A DNA stretch of 64,000 nucleotides from RZYY01 sp036794825 (GCA_036794825.1 DAIRGA010000029.1:3166-67165); one strand, 5' to 3'. Positions 1 through 9,714 are shown, numbered from the stretch's first letter. Made by a program: numbers and translations. The notes: generated by a model from the sequence alone, not told the origin.

Positions 1-102
1 GATATTCTGGTTGGCAAGGCCTTTGGTTAACCCGTAACAGGCTGTGCCTAAACCTCCTGAGATATGCGGAGGGAACTCCCATCCAAACATTAGTACTTTC
101 AT
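1..102 (-). CDS. Glycosyltransferase, glycogen-synthase-like (N-terminus only)
   Basis: Only the first 34 codons are in the window; the gene runs off the left edge. The start MKVLMFGWEFPPHISGG is typical of bacterial GT-B glycosyltransferases of the glycogen/starch synthase type, where the GG loop lies at the ADP-glucose or UDP-glucose site. It sits 32 bases downstream of the debranching enzyme on the same strand, so the two are probably co-transcribed and act on glycogen or a related alpha-glucan. The assignment to a polysaccharide synthase is an inference from this short stretch and from context; another GT4/GT5 enzyme is possible. Confidence 0.75.
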   Translation of the reverse strand, partial: MKVLMFGWEFPPHISGGLGTACYGLTKGLANQNI

Positions 103-134
103 GAATCTTTCTTCTTGGTTGATGTTGAATGTGA

Positions 135-2078
135 TTAAACAAAATTGCTGATCATCTCATTTGCTCTGAGTAGTTCGGCAACAGAGGTAGCCATCGAAAT
201 GGCGCCCGATGGATTGTGAGGCGGATCGCCGTCGTAAATTTCCGATATCGTACCGATTCCGTAATTCTGCAATTCCGGCTCTATACCTTTATATAGATTA
301 CGCAGAACATACAGACCGCTTTTCTTGTAAACCCTGAGGTAAGCTTCGGCATAATGGCCAGAGAGCCAAGCAACTACCGAGCCCTGGTGATAAGCTTCAT
401 CGCGTTCTTTGGCATCGCCGCCATAAACGCCTTTGTACTTAAGACTCTTTGGTGATAATGAACGCAACCCTTTAGGAGTCAGCAATTCACGCTCGATGAT
501 GTCAAGTATCTTTTTTTGCTGCAGATCGGTAAGCGGCGAGTAAGGCATCGAAACAGCCAATAACTGGTTAGGTCTTACCGACCAGTCTTTGAAGTTTCCG
601 TTGGTGTAATCGGCCAGGTACCCTTTTTCGTTGTCCCAGAACTCGTTGGTAAAGGCCATCTTAATTTTCTCGGCGATCTCTTTCCATTGTCCTGTAAAGT
701 TGGAATCTTTGGCTGCCTTGGCCAGCTCAAGGCTGAACATGATGGCATTGTACCAGAGGGCATTTACCTCCACCGGCATCCCGATGCGTGGAGTTACGGG
801 TTTGCCGCTCACATAAGCGTTCATCCAGGTGAGTGCTGATCCTGACTCGCCGGCATAGAGTAAACCGTTTTCTTCCATCCGGATATTATACTCGGTTCCG
901 TCTTTATAAGCGTTGAGAATCAGTTTGATGACATTCTTATAATCATTCCAGATCCTGGCTTTCTCACCGGTTTTCTCCACATACTTCTGCAGCGCCCAGA
1001 AAAACCAGAGTTGCGTATCTACTGAATCATAGGTGGTTTTGTTGTTGAGGATGGCATTGTGGAAAAATGGTCCCTGCATATTGCCGACCATCGTATCCAC
1101 CACTTCGATGAAAGTTTTGGTATCACCCTGAGTCAAAAGCAGCCCGGGTAAAGCCATAAAGGTATCCCTTCCGATGCTTCCATACCAGGGATAACCGGCT
1201 AAGACCTCTACTTTCTTGTCCTTCCTCACCATAAATTGCTGAGCTGCATTGATAAGACAGTTTTCGAAGGTGTTTCGGGGCATTCTCTTTTTGGCTTCGG
1301 CAGCGAACCTTTGCTTCAAACCTGATGGATTCACCTCCGAAGTGCTGGCGGCAAGAATGATGGATTCCCCTTTAGCAATAGGAATTTCGAAAAACCCAGG
1401 AACATAGAGATCTTCAAGACTGTCGTAGCCTCTGAGTTTCTCGTGGGTGTACTCGATATTGTAGTACCAGTCGGGAACGTGCGTGTATTCCGGTTTTTTG
1501 GAGAATTGTATGTACAAAGGGGAATATCCTTCATACATCACCACTTTGATCCCGTTTTCAACGGATTCATACTTCTTATTCGCGTCAATATTTGCCTTCG
1601 AAAGCTCATGAATGTTTCTGAAAGCAAGGAAAGGCTTGAACCGGAGTTTGGTTTCGGAGTGCGCTTCTACCAACGTGTACTTAATAATCATCTGGTTTTC
1701 GTGTGATGAAAAGAGCATCTCTTTCTCTAACACAACACCGCCTACGCGGTAAGTAATTTTTGGAGTGGGGTCAAGCTCGAAGTTCCTGACGTATTTATGC
1801 CCTTTTGGTGAGTAAACGCCATTCTGGTACTTGTGGATTCCCAGATTAAAACTGGCGTCGTGCTGGATAACGGTTTCATCAAGCGTGGAAAGCAACACAT
1901 GCGGATCGTTACCGAACTGCGGCTGGGGAACAATCAGCAAACCGTGATATTTCCTTGTGTTACAATTGATAATGGTAGTGGAGGAGAAGGCTCCCGAGCG
2001 GTTAGATCTGAGGAGTTCGCGCCTAAGTGAGTACTCTAAATTGATTAGTTGGGTTTTGTCAAACTTTATGTAGCTCAT
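135..2078 (-). CDS. Glycogen debranching enzyme (amylo-alpha-1,6-glucosidase)
   Basis: This 647-residue enzyme is predicted to hydrolyse alpha-1,6 branch glucose from glycogen in the cytoplasm; no signal peptide is seen. The first 230 residues match the N-terminal beta domain of bacterial debranching enzymes (early SNRSGAF and NTRKYHGLL motifs). The rest is an (alpha/alpha)6 GDE_C domain with GYPWYGSIGRDTFMALPGL and, near the end, YHQGSVVAWL. The frame is open 24 codons further upstream, to 2150, but a perfect -7 box at 2140-2147 would then lie inside the gene; the ATG at 2078 begins MSYIKFDKT, as in relatives. The glycosyltransferase follows after 32 bases. Family assignment is firm; the exact substrate is inferred. 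Confidence 0.93.
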   Translation of the reverse strand: MSYIKFDKTQLINLEYSLRRELLRSNRSGAFSSTTIINCNTRKYHGLLIVPQPQFGNDPHVLLSTLDETVIQHDASFNLGIHKYQNGVYSPKGHKYVRNFELDPTPKITYRVGGVVLEKEMLFSSHENQMIIKYTLVEAHSETKLRFKPFLAFRNIHELSKANIDANKKYESVENGIKVVMYEGYSPLYIQFSKKPEYTHVPDWYYNIEYTHEKLRGYDSLEDLYVPGFFEIPIAKGESIILAASTSEVNPSGLKQRFAAEAKKRMPRNTFENCLINAAQQFMVRKDKKVEVLAGYPWYGSIGRDTFMALPGLLLTQGDTKTFIEVVDTMVGNMQGPFFHNAILNNKTTYDSVDTQLWFFWALQKYVEKTGEKARIWNDYKNVIKLILNAYKDGTEYNIRMEENGLLYAGESGSALTWMNAYVSGKPVTPRIGMPVEVNALWYNAIMFSLELAKAAKDSNFTGQWKEIAEKIKMAFTNEFWDNEKGYLADYTNGNFKDWSVRPNQLLAVSMPYSPLTDLQQKKILDIIERELLTPKGLRSLSPKSLKYKGVYGGDAKERDEAYHQGSVVAWLSGHYAEAYLRVYKKSGLYVLRNLYKGIEPELQNYGIGTISEIYDGDPPHNPSGAISMATSVAELLRANEMISNFV

Positions 2079-2139
2079 GCTGTGTAAAATCTTGAAATTT
2101 AATTCTTTAGAAACGAAAAATGAATTTTTTTTTGAGCCG

Positions 2140-2147
2140 CAAAAGTA
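2140..2147 (-). promoter_or_regulatory. -7 promoter box for the debranching enzyme
   Basis: On the minus strand this reads TACTTTTG, an exact match to the Bacteroidota TAnnTTTG -7 element. Transcription would start about 55 bases before the ATG at 2078. I see no good TTTG at the -33 position. Confidence 0.55.
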
Positions 2148-2319
2148 CACATTTATAGCCTAAGTTTAGATTTCGTTTAATACTAATTAACATAAAATTA
2201 AAGAATTAGTCGGCTATTCAGCACTTTTAGGCATTCTTATCATCCTGAAAATTCCTGAAAACACTTTACTCAAAAATTATAATTTCGCAATCTTAAAATT
2301 TTGAACCGGAGAAATTCTG

Positions 2320-5300
2320 ATGGAGATCTTTAATAATCAGGAGCTCTTGCAACAGCTAACTCAGGCCAAAGCGCAGCTTAAAGAAGCTGACGAATCTTTG
2401 CAGGTTGCATTGAAACAGATTTCAGAATTTGAGCAGGCTACCGACAATGTCCATCTGGCCATCATTAAGCTTTTACCCTGCGGAAAGGTTGAATATGTTA
2501 ACCCGTTTGCCTTTACGCTTTTTGATCCGGGCGATGGGCAGTCCCTGTTAAATAGTATTTTAAAGGCGATCACTCCACCCGGTATTCCGGTCGGCATGGA
2601 CTTTGCCGGGCTAATCAGGGTGTTGGTTGAGAGCTATAAAAATTTCTACCGGCACGAATCCAAAATTACTACCAAAGAAAAGGATATCATCTGGATTAGC
2701 TGGACAATACAGTTTCTTTTTGATGTGGCAGGGACGACAACCGGACTGGTAGCGCTGGGAAGCGATATTACCAACCTCAAACAGACCGAGAACGCACTCC
2801 GGCAGAATGAATTTGTCCTGAAAAAAGCGCACGAAATTTCCAAAACCGGAAGTTGGGTGTGGACGGCCGGGACAGATAACCTGATCGGGTCGGAGCTCTT
2901 TTTCCAGATATTCGGGATTACACCAACTTCCAGTTACGCTGAGCTTTTGTCAAAACTGGAAAAAATCATCCTCCCGGAGTATCTTGATTTTATCAAATCA
3001 AAAATCCACAAGGCCTTAACCCGCGGTACCACAGATTCGTACACCTATAAAATTATGCATCCTTCGGGATTTATCCGCTGGATTGTTGAGGAGGTTTGCC
3101 TGCTTCCGGGCCACGAAAGTAATGCCGCACGCCTTGTGGGTACGGTGAGGGACATCACTGCACAAAAGGAAACCGAAGAGAAACTGAGAGAATATCTGCT
3201 CATTGTCTCTTCATCCAGCGAGCTGATGTCGCTGATTTCACCGGATTATCGCTATATCAATGTAAACCAGGCTTATATTGATGCTTATCAGAAACCAATC
3301 TCACAAATCGAAGGGCACACCGTGGCTGAGATGTTTGGTGAAGAGGTGTTTCAACAACTCATCAAACCCAATATTGACCGGTGTTTGCTGGGCGAAACCA
3401 TTTCAGACCAGTACTGGAGTGTTTATCCTGACGGTGGCCGGCGATTCATGGATGTAAAGTACAACCCGGTGCGGGAGATTGATGGAATGATCTCGGGGGT
3501 AACCGTGAGTACACGGGATATTACCGAATTGATTTACACTGAAGAACAGTTGAGGATTTTCAGGATGTTTGCCGAAGAATCCGGCGTCGGGTTTGGAATG
3601 GCGAGCCTCGATGGCAGGATAACTTACATCAATTCAACGCTTTGTAGCCTGGCTGGCTTCAGCAGTCCGCAGGAAATCATTGGTAAATCCGTTGGTGAGA
3701 CCTATCTTAAGGATCATCAAACGCTGCTGCGCAACGAAATTATCCCCATCATCAGGCACAAAGGACATTGGACGGGCGAAATTGACATGATCCGCAGCGA
3801 TGGAAACACAGTGTACACGATACAAAATTTTTTCCTTATCCGCAACGAATTGGAAGAGCCTGTTTCTTATGCACTTAGTGTAACAAACATCACCGATCGG
3901 AAAATCGCCGAGCAGGCACTCCAACGCAGCGAGACCAATTTCAGGTCCATCTTTACCAACGCCGCCATCGGTATAGATGTGGTAGATGAAAAAGGTAAAT
4001 TTTTGCAGGTGAACCGCGCCCTTGCTGAAATGCTTGGCTACACGCAGGAAGAGCTGATCCAGTTGAAAATTGCCGATATCACCTTTCCTGAAGACACCGA
4101 ACCGAGCATCTGTTCGCTGTACGACCTGTTTAGTGGTAAGAATGATAGTTATCGCCTCGAAAAGAGATACACACGAAAAGATGGCTCGATCTTCTGGGCG
4201 GATATTTCAGTTACGATTTACCACGACATTGTCAGCCAGAAGCGTTTCGCAATTGGCACTATCATCGACATCACCCAATCGAAAACGCTTCAGCAGCAGC
4301 TCGAACGTTCGCGTGAAGAGGCCGTCAGGGCAAATATGGCCAAATCGGAGTTCCTGGCCAATATGAGCCACGAGATCCGGACACCGCTCAACGCCGTAAT
4401 CGGATTTACCGAATTACTCGAAACCATGGTTACCGACAAAAAGCAAATCAGCTACCTCGAATCCATCAAATCAGGCGGCAAAAACCTGCTGCTTCTCATC
4501 AACGACATACTTGACCTTTCGAAGATTGAAGCCGGTAAAATGAGTTTCAAATACGAACCGGTGAATCCCCATACCCTTATCAACGAAATCAAACAAATCT
4601 TTTCGCTGAAAATTGAAGACAAAAACCTCGAGTTCATTATTGACGTTGACCCCGGAATTCCTGCAAGCCTTGTACTGGATGAGGTTCGGGTCCGACAGGT
4701 CATTTTTAATCTGATTGGGAATGCCATCAAATTTACCGACCAGGGTTATGTAAAATTTTCGGTAAAAAAGACTGGTTCAGAGAGCGATAGCAGCAAAATT
4801 GACCTCAAAGTCTCCGTAGAAGACACAGGCATTGGCATCCCGTCAGACCAGCACCAGATTATTTTCGATGCGTTTCAACAGCAATCTGGTCACAACACAC
4901 GCAAATACGGCGGCACCGGACTTGGACTCTCCATCAGCAAGCGCCTGGTTGAAATGATGGGAGGAAACATAAGCCTGCACAGTGAGCCGGGCAAAGGATC
5001 CAATTTCTCTTTTACACTGAAAGACGTGGCTGTAGGCGCTTCCATCGAAATGGATGATGGCTCCGACGAGCTCGATACCATAGGCCTGGTGTTTCACCCG
5101 GCTGCCATTTTGATAGTTGATGATGTGGAATCGAACCGAAACCTTATCCGTGAAAATCTCACCGCACTGAATTTTAATGTCCTGGAGGCTGAAGATGGCT
5201 CACAGGCCGTCCAGATGGCCGTACATTCGAAGCCAGACCTTATATTTATGGACATCAGGATGCCGGTAATGGATGGATTTGAGGCCACAAAAATAATCAA

Positions 5301-5817
5301 GTCAAATCCCGAAACCCGCGAAATCGTTGTAGTCGCTCTCACTGCATCGCTGCGTAACGAAGATCAGAAGGACACTTACCAGCACTTTTTTGACGGCTAT
5401 CTGCATAAACCGGTTACCCGCACTGAACTTTACCGCGAACTGATGAAATTTTTGCCATACGAACAGCACAGCCACCCTGCATTGTCTGGCGAGGATAAGA
5501 GTTGCCAGTTTGTTTTGAACGGTTTGATTTCGATCCCAGCAGAAAAGATTGACGAATTTATCAGGACTCTTGACAAACAATTGATGAAAAAGTGGGATAA
5601 AGCTTACAGTTTCCAGCTTTCGGACGAGATGAAGGATTTTGCTGAATCGGTAATCCAGGCAGGAAAGCAGTTTGAATTCCCGATACTTACTACTTTTGGA
5701 GAGGAATTCCTGGTGGCATTGGATAATTTTGAGCTGGATACTATGGAGAATTGCCTGAAGAATTTCCCGAAACTTGTTCAGCAGATAAAAAATCATCTGC
5801 ACAACCAAACCAACTGA
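2320..5817 (+). CDS. PAS-rich hybrid sensor histidine kinase with receiver domain
   Basis: This 1165-residue sensor kinase has a short N-terminal coiled coil (residues 1-40), then about five PAS/PAC modules (roughly 40-155, 165-285, 290-410, 415-540, 545-665). These are followed by HisKA with phospho-acceptor H684 in MSHEIRTPLN, an ATPase domain with N, G1 (DTGIGI) and G2 (GGTGLGL) boxes, and a receiver domain with D978 in FMDIRMPVMDG. About 115 further residues after the receiver are helical and acidic; they lie where an Hpt domain often lies but show no AHxLKG phospho-histidine motif. No membrane segment is seen, so it should sense a cytoplasmic signal. It is the first of three same-strand signalling genes, so phosphate probably passes to the next two products. 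Confidence 0.93.
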   Translation: MEIFNNQELLQQLTQAKAQLKEADESLQVALKQISEFEQATDNVHLAIIKLLPCGKVEYVNPFAFTLFDPGDGQSLLNSILKAITPPGIPVGMDFAGLIRVLVESYKNFYRHESKITTKEKDIIWISWTIQFLFDVAGTTTGLVALGSDITNLKQTENALRQNEFVLKKAHEISKTGSWVWTAGTDNLIGSELFFQIFGITPTSSYAELLSKLEKIILPEYLDFIKSKIHKALTRGTTDSYTYKIMHPSGFIRWIVEEVCLLPGHESNAARLVGTVRDITAQKETEEKLREYLLIVSSSSELMSLISPDYRYINVNQAYIDAYQKPISQIEGHTVAEMFGEEVFQQLIKPNIDRCLLGETISDQYWSVYPDGGRRFMDVKYNPVREIDGMISGVTVSTRDITELIYTEEQLRIFRMFAEESGVGFGMASLDGRITYINSTLCSLAGFSSPQEIIGKSVGETYLKDHQTLLRNEIIPIIRHKGHWTGEIDMIRSDGNTVYTIQNFFLIRNELEEPVSYALSVTNITDRKIAEQALQRSETNFRSIFTNAAIGIDVVDEKGKFLQVNRALAEMLGYTQEELIQLKIADITFPEDTEPSICSLYDLFSGKNDSYRLEKRYTRKDGSIFWADISVTIYHDIVSQKRFAIGTIIDITQSKTLQQQLERSREEAVRANMAKSEFLANMSHEIRTPLNAVIGFTELLETMVTDKKQISYLESIKSGGKNLLLLINDILDLSKIEAGKMSFKYEPVNPHTLINEIKQIFSLKIEDKNLEFIIDVDPGIPASLVLDEVRVRQVIFNLIGNAIKFTDQGYVKFSVKKTGSESDSSKIDLKVSVEDTGIGIPSDQHQIIFDAFQQQSGHNTRKYGGTGLGLSISKRLVEMMGGNISLHSEPGKGSNFSFTLKDVAVGASIEMDDGSDELDTIGLVFHPAAILIVDDVESNRNLIRENLTALNFNVLEAEDGSQAVQMAVHSKPDLIFMDIRMPVMDGFEATKIIKSNPETREIVVVALTASLRNEDQKDTYQHFFDGYLHKPVTRTELYRELMKFLPYEQHSHPALSGEDKSCQFVLNGLISIPAEKIDEFIRTLDKQLMKKWDKAYSFQLSDEMKDFAESVIQAGKQFEFPILTTFGEEFLVALDNFELDTMENCLKNFPKLVQQIKNHLHNQTN

Positions 5818-5828
5818 AACCGATTAAG

Positions 5829-5870
5829 ATGAAAGTACTATTTTTGGAAACTAATTCCTGCAGATCCTGA
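5829..5870 (+). CDS. Possible 13-residue leader peptide
   Basis: A tiny frame encodes MKVLFLETNSCRS; its TGA (5868-5870) shares one base with the ATG of the next kinase gene (TGATG). This arrangement allows translational coupling between the two frames. Nothing else supports translation, and a chance ATG is quite possible. Confidence 0.2.
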   Translation: MKVLFLETNSCRS

Positions 5871-6985
5871 TGGAATCCAATCCCAAAATACTTCTGGTGG
5901 ATGATAACCCGGTGAATATCAGGGTGGCTGCAAGTATTCTGCGCGATAATCATTACAACGTATCCTTTGCCCAATCCGGCCAGGAAGCACTCAGCAAAGT
6001 GGAGATCATTGATTTCGACCTGATACTGCTTGATATCATGATGCCCGGAATTGATGGTTTCGAAGTGTGTACATTATTAAAGGAGAACCCAAAAACCAAA
6101 AATATCCCAATCATTTTTCTTACCGGTCGTACAGAAACTGAAAATGTGGTGAGGGCATTTGACCTGGGAGGCGCCGATTATGTTACCAAACCTTTCAATG
6201 GTAAGGAGTTGCTTGCCCGCGTTGAAACCCAAATAAGGATAAAAAACAACCACGACACCCTCGAACTGCTCAACCGTCAATTGCAGGAGGCCAATGATAC
6301 CAAAGATAAGATGTTCTCAATCATCAGCCACGACCTGCTTGGGCCTTTCGGAAATATCAGGGAGTCGCTGGAGTTAATTGCCACCGACCAGGTGAAAATT
6401 GAACACAAACCAATGGTGGATTTTGTAAAGGCAGTGTGGAATACAACAAGCAACGCCTACGATCTGCTCGAAAACCTTCTTTACTGGGCCAGAAATCAGC
6501 AGGGCAGAATGGTGTATATGCCAAAATCCATCAGCCTGAACCAGTTAATCCATGAAAATATAATGCTGCTCGAAGGCATCGCCAACAGCAAAAACATCAC
6601 CCTGAAAGCCAGTCTTATCAGCGATTTTGCGGTTTTTGCCGATAGAAATGCCGTGAAGACTATTTTACGCAACCTGGTATCCAACGCACTTAAATTCACC
6701 AATCCCGGCGGGCAAATCATCACCAGAGTGAAACCCTATGGTGATGACTTCCTGGTAATTTCGGTTTCCGACAATGGGATCGGGATGGATGAACAGACTG
6801 CGTCGAACATCTTCAGTAAATTTAAGAATCAACCCAAATGGGGAACCAAAGGAGAGAAAGGAGTAGGTTTGGGCTTGGTGATTACCAAAGAGTTTGTCGA
6901 AAAACACCAGGGAAAAATCTGGGTAAAAAGTAAGGAAGGAGAGGGGAGTACCTTTTATTTTACGCTACCAGTCAAAAAACTTTGA
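5870..6985 (+). CDS. Receiver domain-histidine kinase fusion
   Basis: This 371-residue protein has the reverse order to a normal hybrid kinase: a receiver domain (residues 5-122, phospho-acceptor D55 in LLDIMMPG, signature K107), a short coiled coil, HisKA with H154 in SIISHDLLGPF, then HATPase_c with DNGIGM and GVGLGL. There is no sensor or membrane domain, so its input is probably phosphoryl transfer or binding at the receiver. It lies 52 bases after the PAS hybrid kinase and 3 bases before the REC-HTH gene, so the three are almost certainly one operon. Such REC-HK proteins often act as relay intermediates; the upstream kinase as its phospho-donor is my inference. Confidence 0.93.
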   Translation: MESNPKILLVDDNPVNIRVAASILRDNHYNVSFAQSGQEALSKVEIIDFDLILLDIMMPGIDGFEVCTLLKENPKTKNIPIIFLTGRTETENVVRAFDLGGADYVTKPFNGKELLARVETQIRIKNNHDTLELLNRQLQEANDTKDKMFSIISHDLLGPFGNIRESLELIATDQVKIEHKPMVDFVKAVWNTTSNAYDLLENLLYWARNQQGRMVYMPKSISLNQLIHENIMLLEGIANSKNITLKASLISDFAVFADRNAVKTILRNLVSNALKFTNPGGQIITRVKPYGDDFLVISVSDNGIGMDEQTASNIFSKFKNQPKWGTKGEKGVGLGLVITKEFVEKHQGKIWVKSKEGEGSTFYFTLPVKKL

Positions 6986-6988
6986 AAT

Positions 6989-7849
6989 ATGCTTACCGAA
7001 AAATCAGAAAAACGCAACACGATCCTGATCGTGGACGATATTCCAAAAAATATCGAACTGGCCGCCAATATCTTACAGGCCAAGAATTACAACATCACCT
7101 TTGCCACCAGCGGTGAAACGGCGCTGGAAAAAGTAAAATCAATCAATTTTGATCTCATCCTGCTCGATGTGATGATGCCGGGTATGGATGGTTTTGAAGT
7201 GTGCAAAAGGCTTAAAAGTGATCCTGAAACAAAGGAAATTCCGGTTATCTTCCTCACCGCCAAATCAGAAACTGAGAATGTAGTTCAAGGCTTTGAGCTT
7301 GGCGCTGTGGATTATGTTACCAAACCATTCAGTACCGAAGAATTGCTGGCAAGGGTCAAAACCCACATCAATATTCGAAAAAAGTACCTTGAAAAAGTGC
7401 ATCTCGAAAATCAACTTTTGAGTGATGTGCAGCCTGTGGATGACCAAACACGTCAGCAACTCGAAACACAACTGGAAGAAAAAAAGAAGGAACTCAACCA
7501 GGTTAACCTCTTTTATGAGCTGCGCAGCCAGATGGATAAACTGATCCAGGAAAAGAATCCGGTTGCCCGCATGGAAATCAGGCACATCAAAGAGATGATC
7601 TCAAATCTTTTTATTGACAAAAATAACCAGGAGTTCCATAAAGCCCTGAAGAAGGAGTTCCCAAAACTCACGTTCGACGATCTCAGGCTGTGTTCTTATT
7701 TGAAGCACCGTTTCCTGAACGTGGAAATTGCCGAATTTCTCGAAACCTCTCCGGAGGCGGTTTACACGCGGAAATCAAGGCTTCGTCAGAAACTCAACCT
7801 CGATCAGGAGCAGGATATCAACGAGTTTCTGTCGAATTACACATTCTGA
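6989..7849 (+). CDS. Response regulator with coiled coil and C-terminal HTH
   Basis: This 286-residue protein begins with a receiver domain (phospho-acceptor D60 in LLDVMMPG, lysine in VTKPF). A charged coiled coil follows (about 130-190), then a C-terminal helical domain with LRLCSYLKHRFLNVEIAEFL and the recognition-helix-like segment AVYTRKSRLRQKL. That tail resembles the LuxR-like end of Bacteroidota Y_Y_Y-type regulators, so DNA binding is likely. It starts 3 bases after the REC-kinase and is the probable output of the three-gene relay. Its receiver is close to that of the preceding gene (shared FDLILLD and MMPG blocks), which suggests duplication. No target sites can be named. Confidence 0.88.
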   Translation: MLTEKSEKRNTILIVDDIPKNIELAANILQAKNYNITFATSGETALEKVKSINFDLILLDVMMPGMDGFEVCKRLKSDPETKEIPVIFLTAKSETENVVQGFELGAVDYVTKPFSTEELLARVKTHINIRKKYLEKVHLENQLLSDVQPVDDQTRQQLETQLEEKKKELNQVNLFYELRSQMDKLIQEKNPVARMEIRHIKEMISNLFIDKNNQEFHKALKKEFPKLTFDDLRLCSYLKHRFLNVEIAEFLETSPEAVYTRKSRLRQKLNLDQEQDINEFLSNYTF

Positions 7850-7923
7850 GAAAATAGATCTGAATACTTCAGGCACCAATCGTGATTAATGCTTTGTACA
7901 TTTTCCTTTATCCTTTTAACTTC

Positions 7924-9084
7924 TCATTCGTAATTCCCTTTTTTCACCATCCGGTAATTGTCAATCATGATTTTGCCCATCGCAATCATGTAAACAATCT
8001 GAAAATCCTTATCGAGCAGCAACAGATCTGCATCTTTTCCGGGCTGGATATTTCCCTTGGAGTGTAGTTTCAGAATGCCGGCAACGTTGGAGGTTGCGAT
8101 CCGTAGCGCCATTTCCAGTGGAAATTTCTCTCTGAGAACCAGGTCGGCGAGTTCGGTGAGCACTGACTTTGGCAGCCCCATATCAAGCTGGATGAGGTTT
8201 CCTTTTTCATCAAAATCGGGGAGCGATCCACAGGCATCGGAGGTCAAAGTGATATTTTGCAGTGGAACTCCGGCTCTGATGAGTTCGGGCACTGCTTTGG
8301 ACGTTTTCACCTCAATGTCAGGATAATAGGGATAGGAACTTGCCGTAAGATCAACGTAACCCTTTTTGCCATAGGTTTTTGCATCTTCAAAAATATAAGG
8401 ATTGCGGTTGCAGTGTGTGGGGAAAAACTGGGTCAGTTTCAGTTTGCTCTGATTCACAACATCATAAAGTGGCTGGAAGGGATTTTTGGCATCTCCCATA
8501 TGAATGTTGACAATTCCGGCTTTGTTGCCCAACATACCTCCAACACGGGCTTTTGCAGTAAGTTGGATCAACTCATGAATGGTAGGATGACTGCTTCGGT
8601 GGTCGGAGAGGGCAACCTCGCCAATTCCAATCACTTCATCTATCATCGCCAGATCTTTGGCCGGATCGCCTAAAATTGTGGGAGTAGGAACCTGGTATGC
8701 GCCAGTGTACATATACGCTGAAACTCCCTCCTGGCGGAGGCTTTTGCATTTCATCAGCACCGAAACCGGGTCACGGGTGTAACCATCTGTTCCCAGGCAT
8801 CCGACCACAGTGGTAATCCCGCCATCGAGCAGCATGCTAAATGGCATTTCAGGTGTGCGTGTTGCCGGTCCACCTTCACCTCCCGCTCCGGCAATGTGCA
8901 CATGCGCATCAATCAACCCGGGAATCAAAATCAGCCCGGTACCATCAATCTCAATACCTTCTATCCCTTTGGGTAATTGGAGATTTTCACCAATGCCTGC
9001 AATTTGATTTCCTGCTATGAGCAAATCTTTATTGCCGATAGAAGTGGGGGAATAAATGTTGCAATTACTTATTAAAATCATCAT
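7924..9084 (-). CDS. iadA: Isoaspartyl dipeptidase (beta-aspartyl peptidase)
   Basis: The 386-residue amidohydrolase should remove isoaspartyl residues from dipeptides released by breakdown of damaged proteins. Metal-binding H61 and H63 lie in LIDAHVHIAG. Further ligand histidines appear in IVNIHMGD and FFPTHCNR, and the catalytic aspartate in LTSDACGS. The strings GGEGGPATRTPE and GGITTVVGCLGTDG are characteristic of IadA. The gene starts two bases after the tsaC stop codon and has a second in-frame ATG immediately after the first. It ends a minus-strand run with tsaC, the GT9 enzyme and dapD. Length and motifs fit the family well. Confidence 0.93.
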   Translation of the reverse strand: MMILISNCNIYSPTSIGNKDLLIAGNQIAGIGENLQLPKGIEGIEIDGTGLILIPGLIDAHVHIAGAGGEGGPATRTPEMPFSMLLDGGITTVVGCLGTDGYTRDPVSVLMKCKSLRQEGVSAYMYTGAYQVPTPTILGDPAKDLAMIDEVIGIGEVALSDHRSSHPTIHELIQLTAKARVGGMLGNKAGIVNIHMGDAKNPFQPLYDVVNQSKLKLTQFFPTHCNRNPYIFEDAKTYGKKGYVDLTASSYPYYPDIEVKTSKAVPELIRAGVPLQNITLTSDACGSLPDFDEKGNLIQLDMGLPKSVLTELADLVLREKFPLEMALRIATSNVAGILKLHSKGNIQPGKDADLLLLDKDFQIVYMIAMGKIMIDNYRMVKKGNYE

Positions 9085-9086
9085 AA

Positions 9087-9665
9087 TCAGTCTCTTATTA
9101 TTTCAAAATCACCCTTTTCATTAATGCGGATAATCCTCGATGGTTTCATGGTTCTGATTTCATTTTGATATAAATTCACAATATGATCCACACTGTTTTT
9201 GATTTTTTCCGAAATCTGCTGAAATCTCAATGCTGTTGGTTCACCGGAGAGATTGGCCGAAGTGGAAACGATCGCTTTTCCAAAAGTCCGGATCAGTTCA
9301 CGACAAAATTCATCTTGCGCAACCCTGATTCCGATTGTTTTGTCTTCAGCAGCAACACCTTTGGCAACATTCCTGGCTCCCTGGTAAATCACTGTTAAAG
9401 GTTTGTCGTAGCTGCGGATCAGATCGAAAAAGAGGGGACTCACCTTGTCAACATACTCGTAAATTCTTTCCGGTGTGTCCACCAGTACCAGAAGACTTTT
9501 TCCTTCGATACGTTGCTTGATCTTGTAAACTTTGTTCACCGCTTTCTGGTTAGTGGCATCGCATCCTATTCCCCAAATGGTGTCGGTAGGGTAAAGAATA
9601 GTACCGCCGCTTGCAAGCACCATCACCGCTTTGTCAATTTCGGTTTTGAAAACTTCATTTGTCAT
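9087..9665 (-). CDS. tsaC: Threonylcarbamoyl-AMP synthase (Sua5/YciO/YrdC family)
   Basis: A 192-residue cytoplasmic enzyme that makes threonylcarbamoyl-AMP from threonine, bicarbonate and ATP for the t6A modification at position 37 of ANN-decoding tRNAs. The YrdC fold is shown by GGTILYPTDTIWGIGCDA near the start, the KIKQR segment, and the STSANLSGEPT motif near residue 140. It lacks the extra C-terminal domain of long Sua5 proteins, so it is the short TsaC form. It lies 49 bases after the GT9 gene and 2 bases before iadA. Confidence 0.92.
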   Translation of the reverse strand: MTNEVFKTEIDKAVMVLASGGTILYPTDTIWGIGCDATNQKAVNKVYKIKQRIEGKSLLVLVDTPERIYEYVDKVSPLFFDLIRSYDKPLTVIYQGARNVAKGVAAEDKTIGIRVAQDEFCRELIRTFGKAIVSTSANLSGEPTALRFQQISEKIKNSVDHIVNLYQNEIRTMKPSRIIRINEKGDFEIIRD

Positions 9666-9714
9666 AACGATACTATTTCAATATTTACAGCAATTCGACA
9701 ACCACCTGCGAGTT

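Noticed and set aside
5302..5808. 168-codon frame opposite the PAS hybrid kinase
   Set aside because: Antisense to the receiver domain and C-terminal region; no domain of its own.
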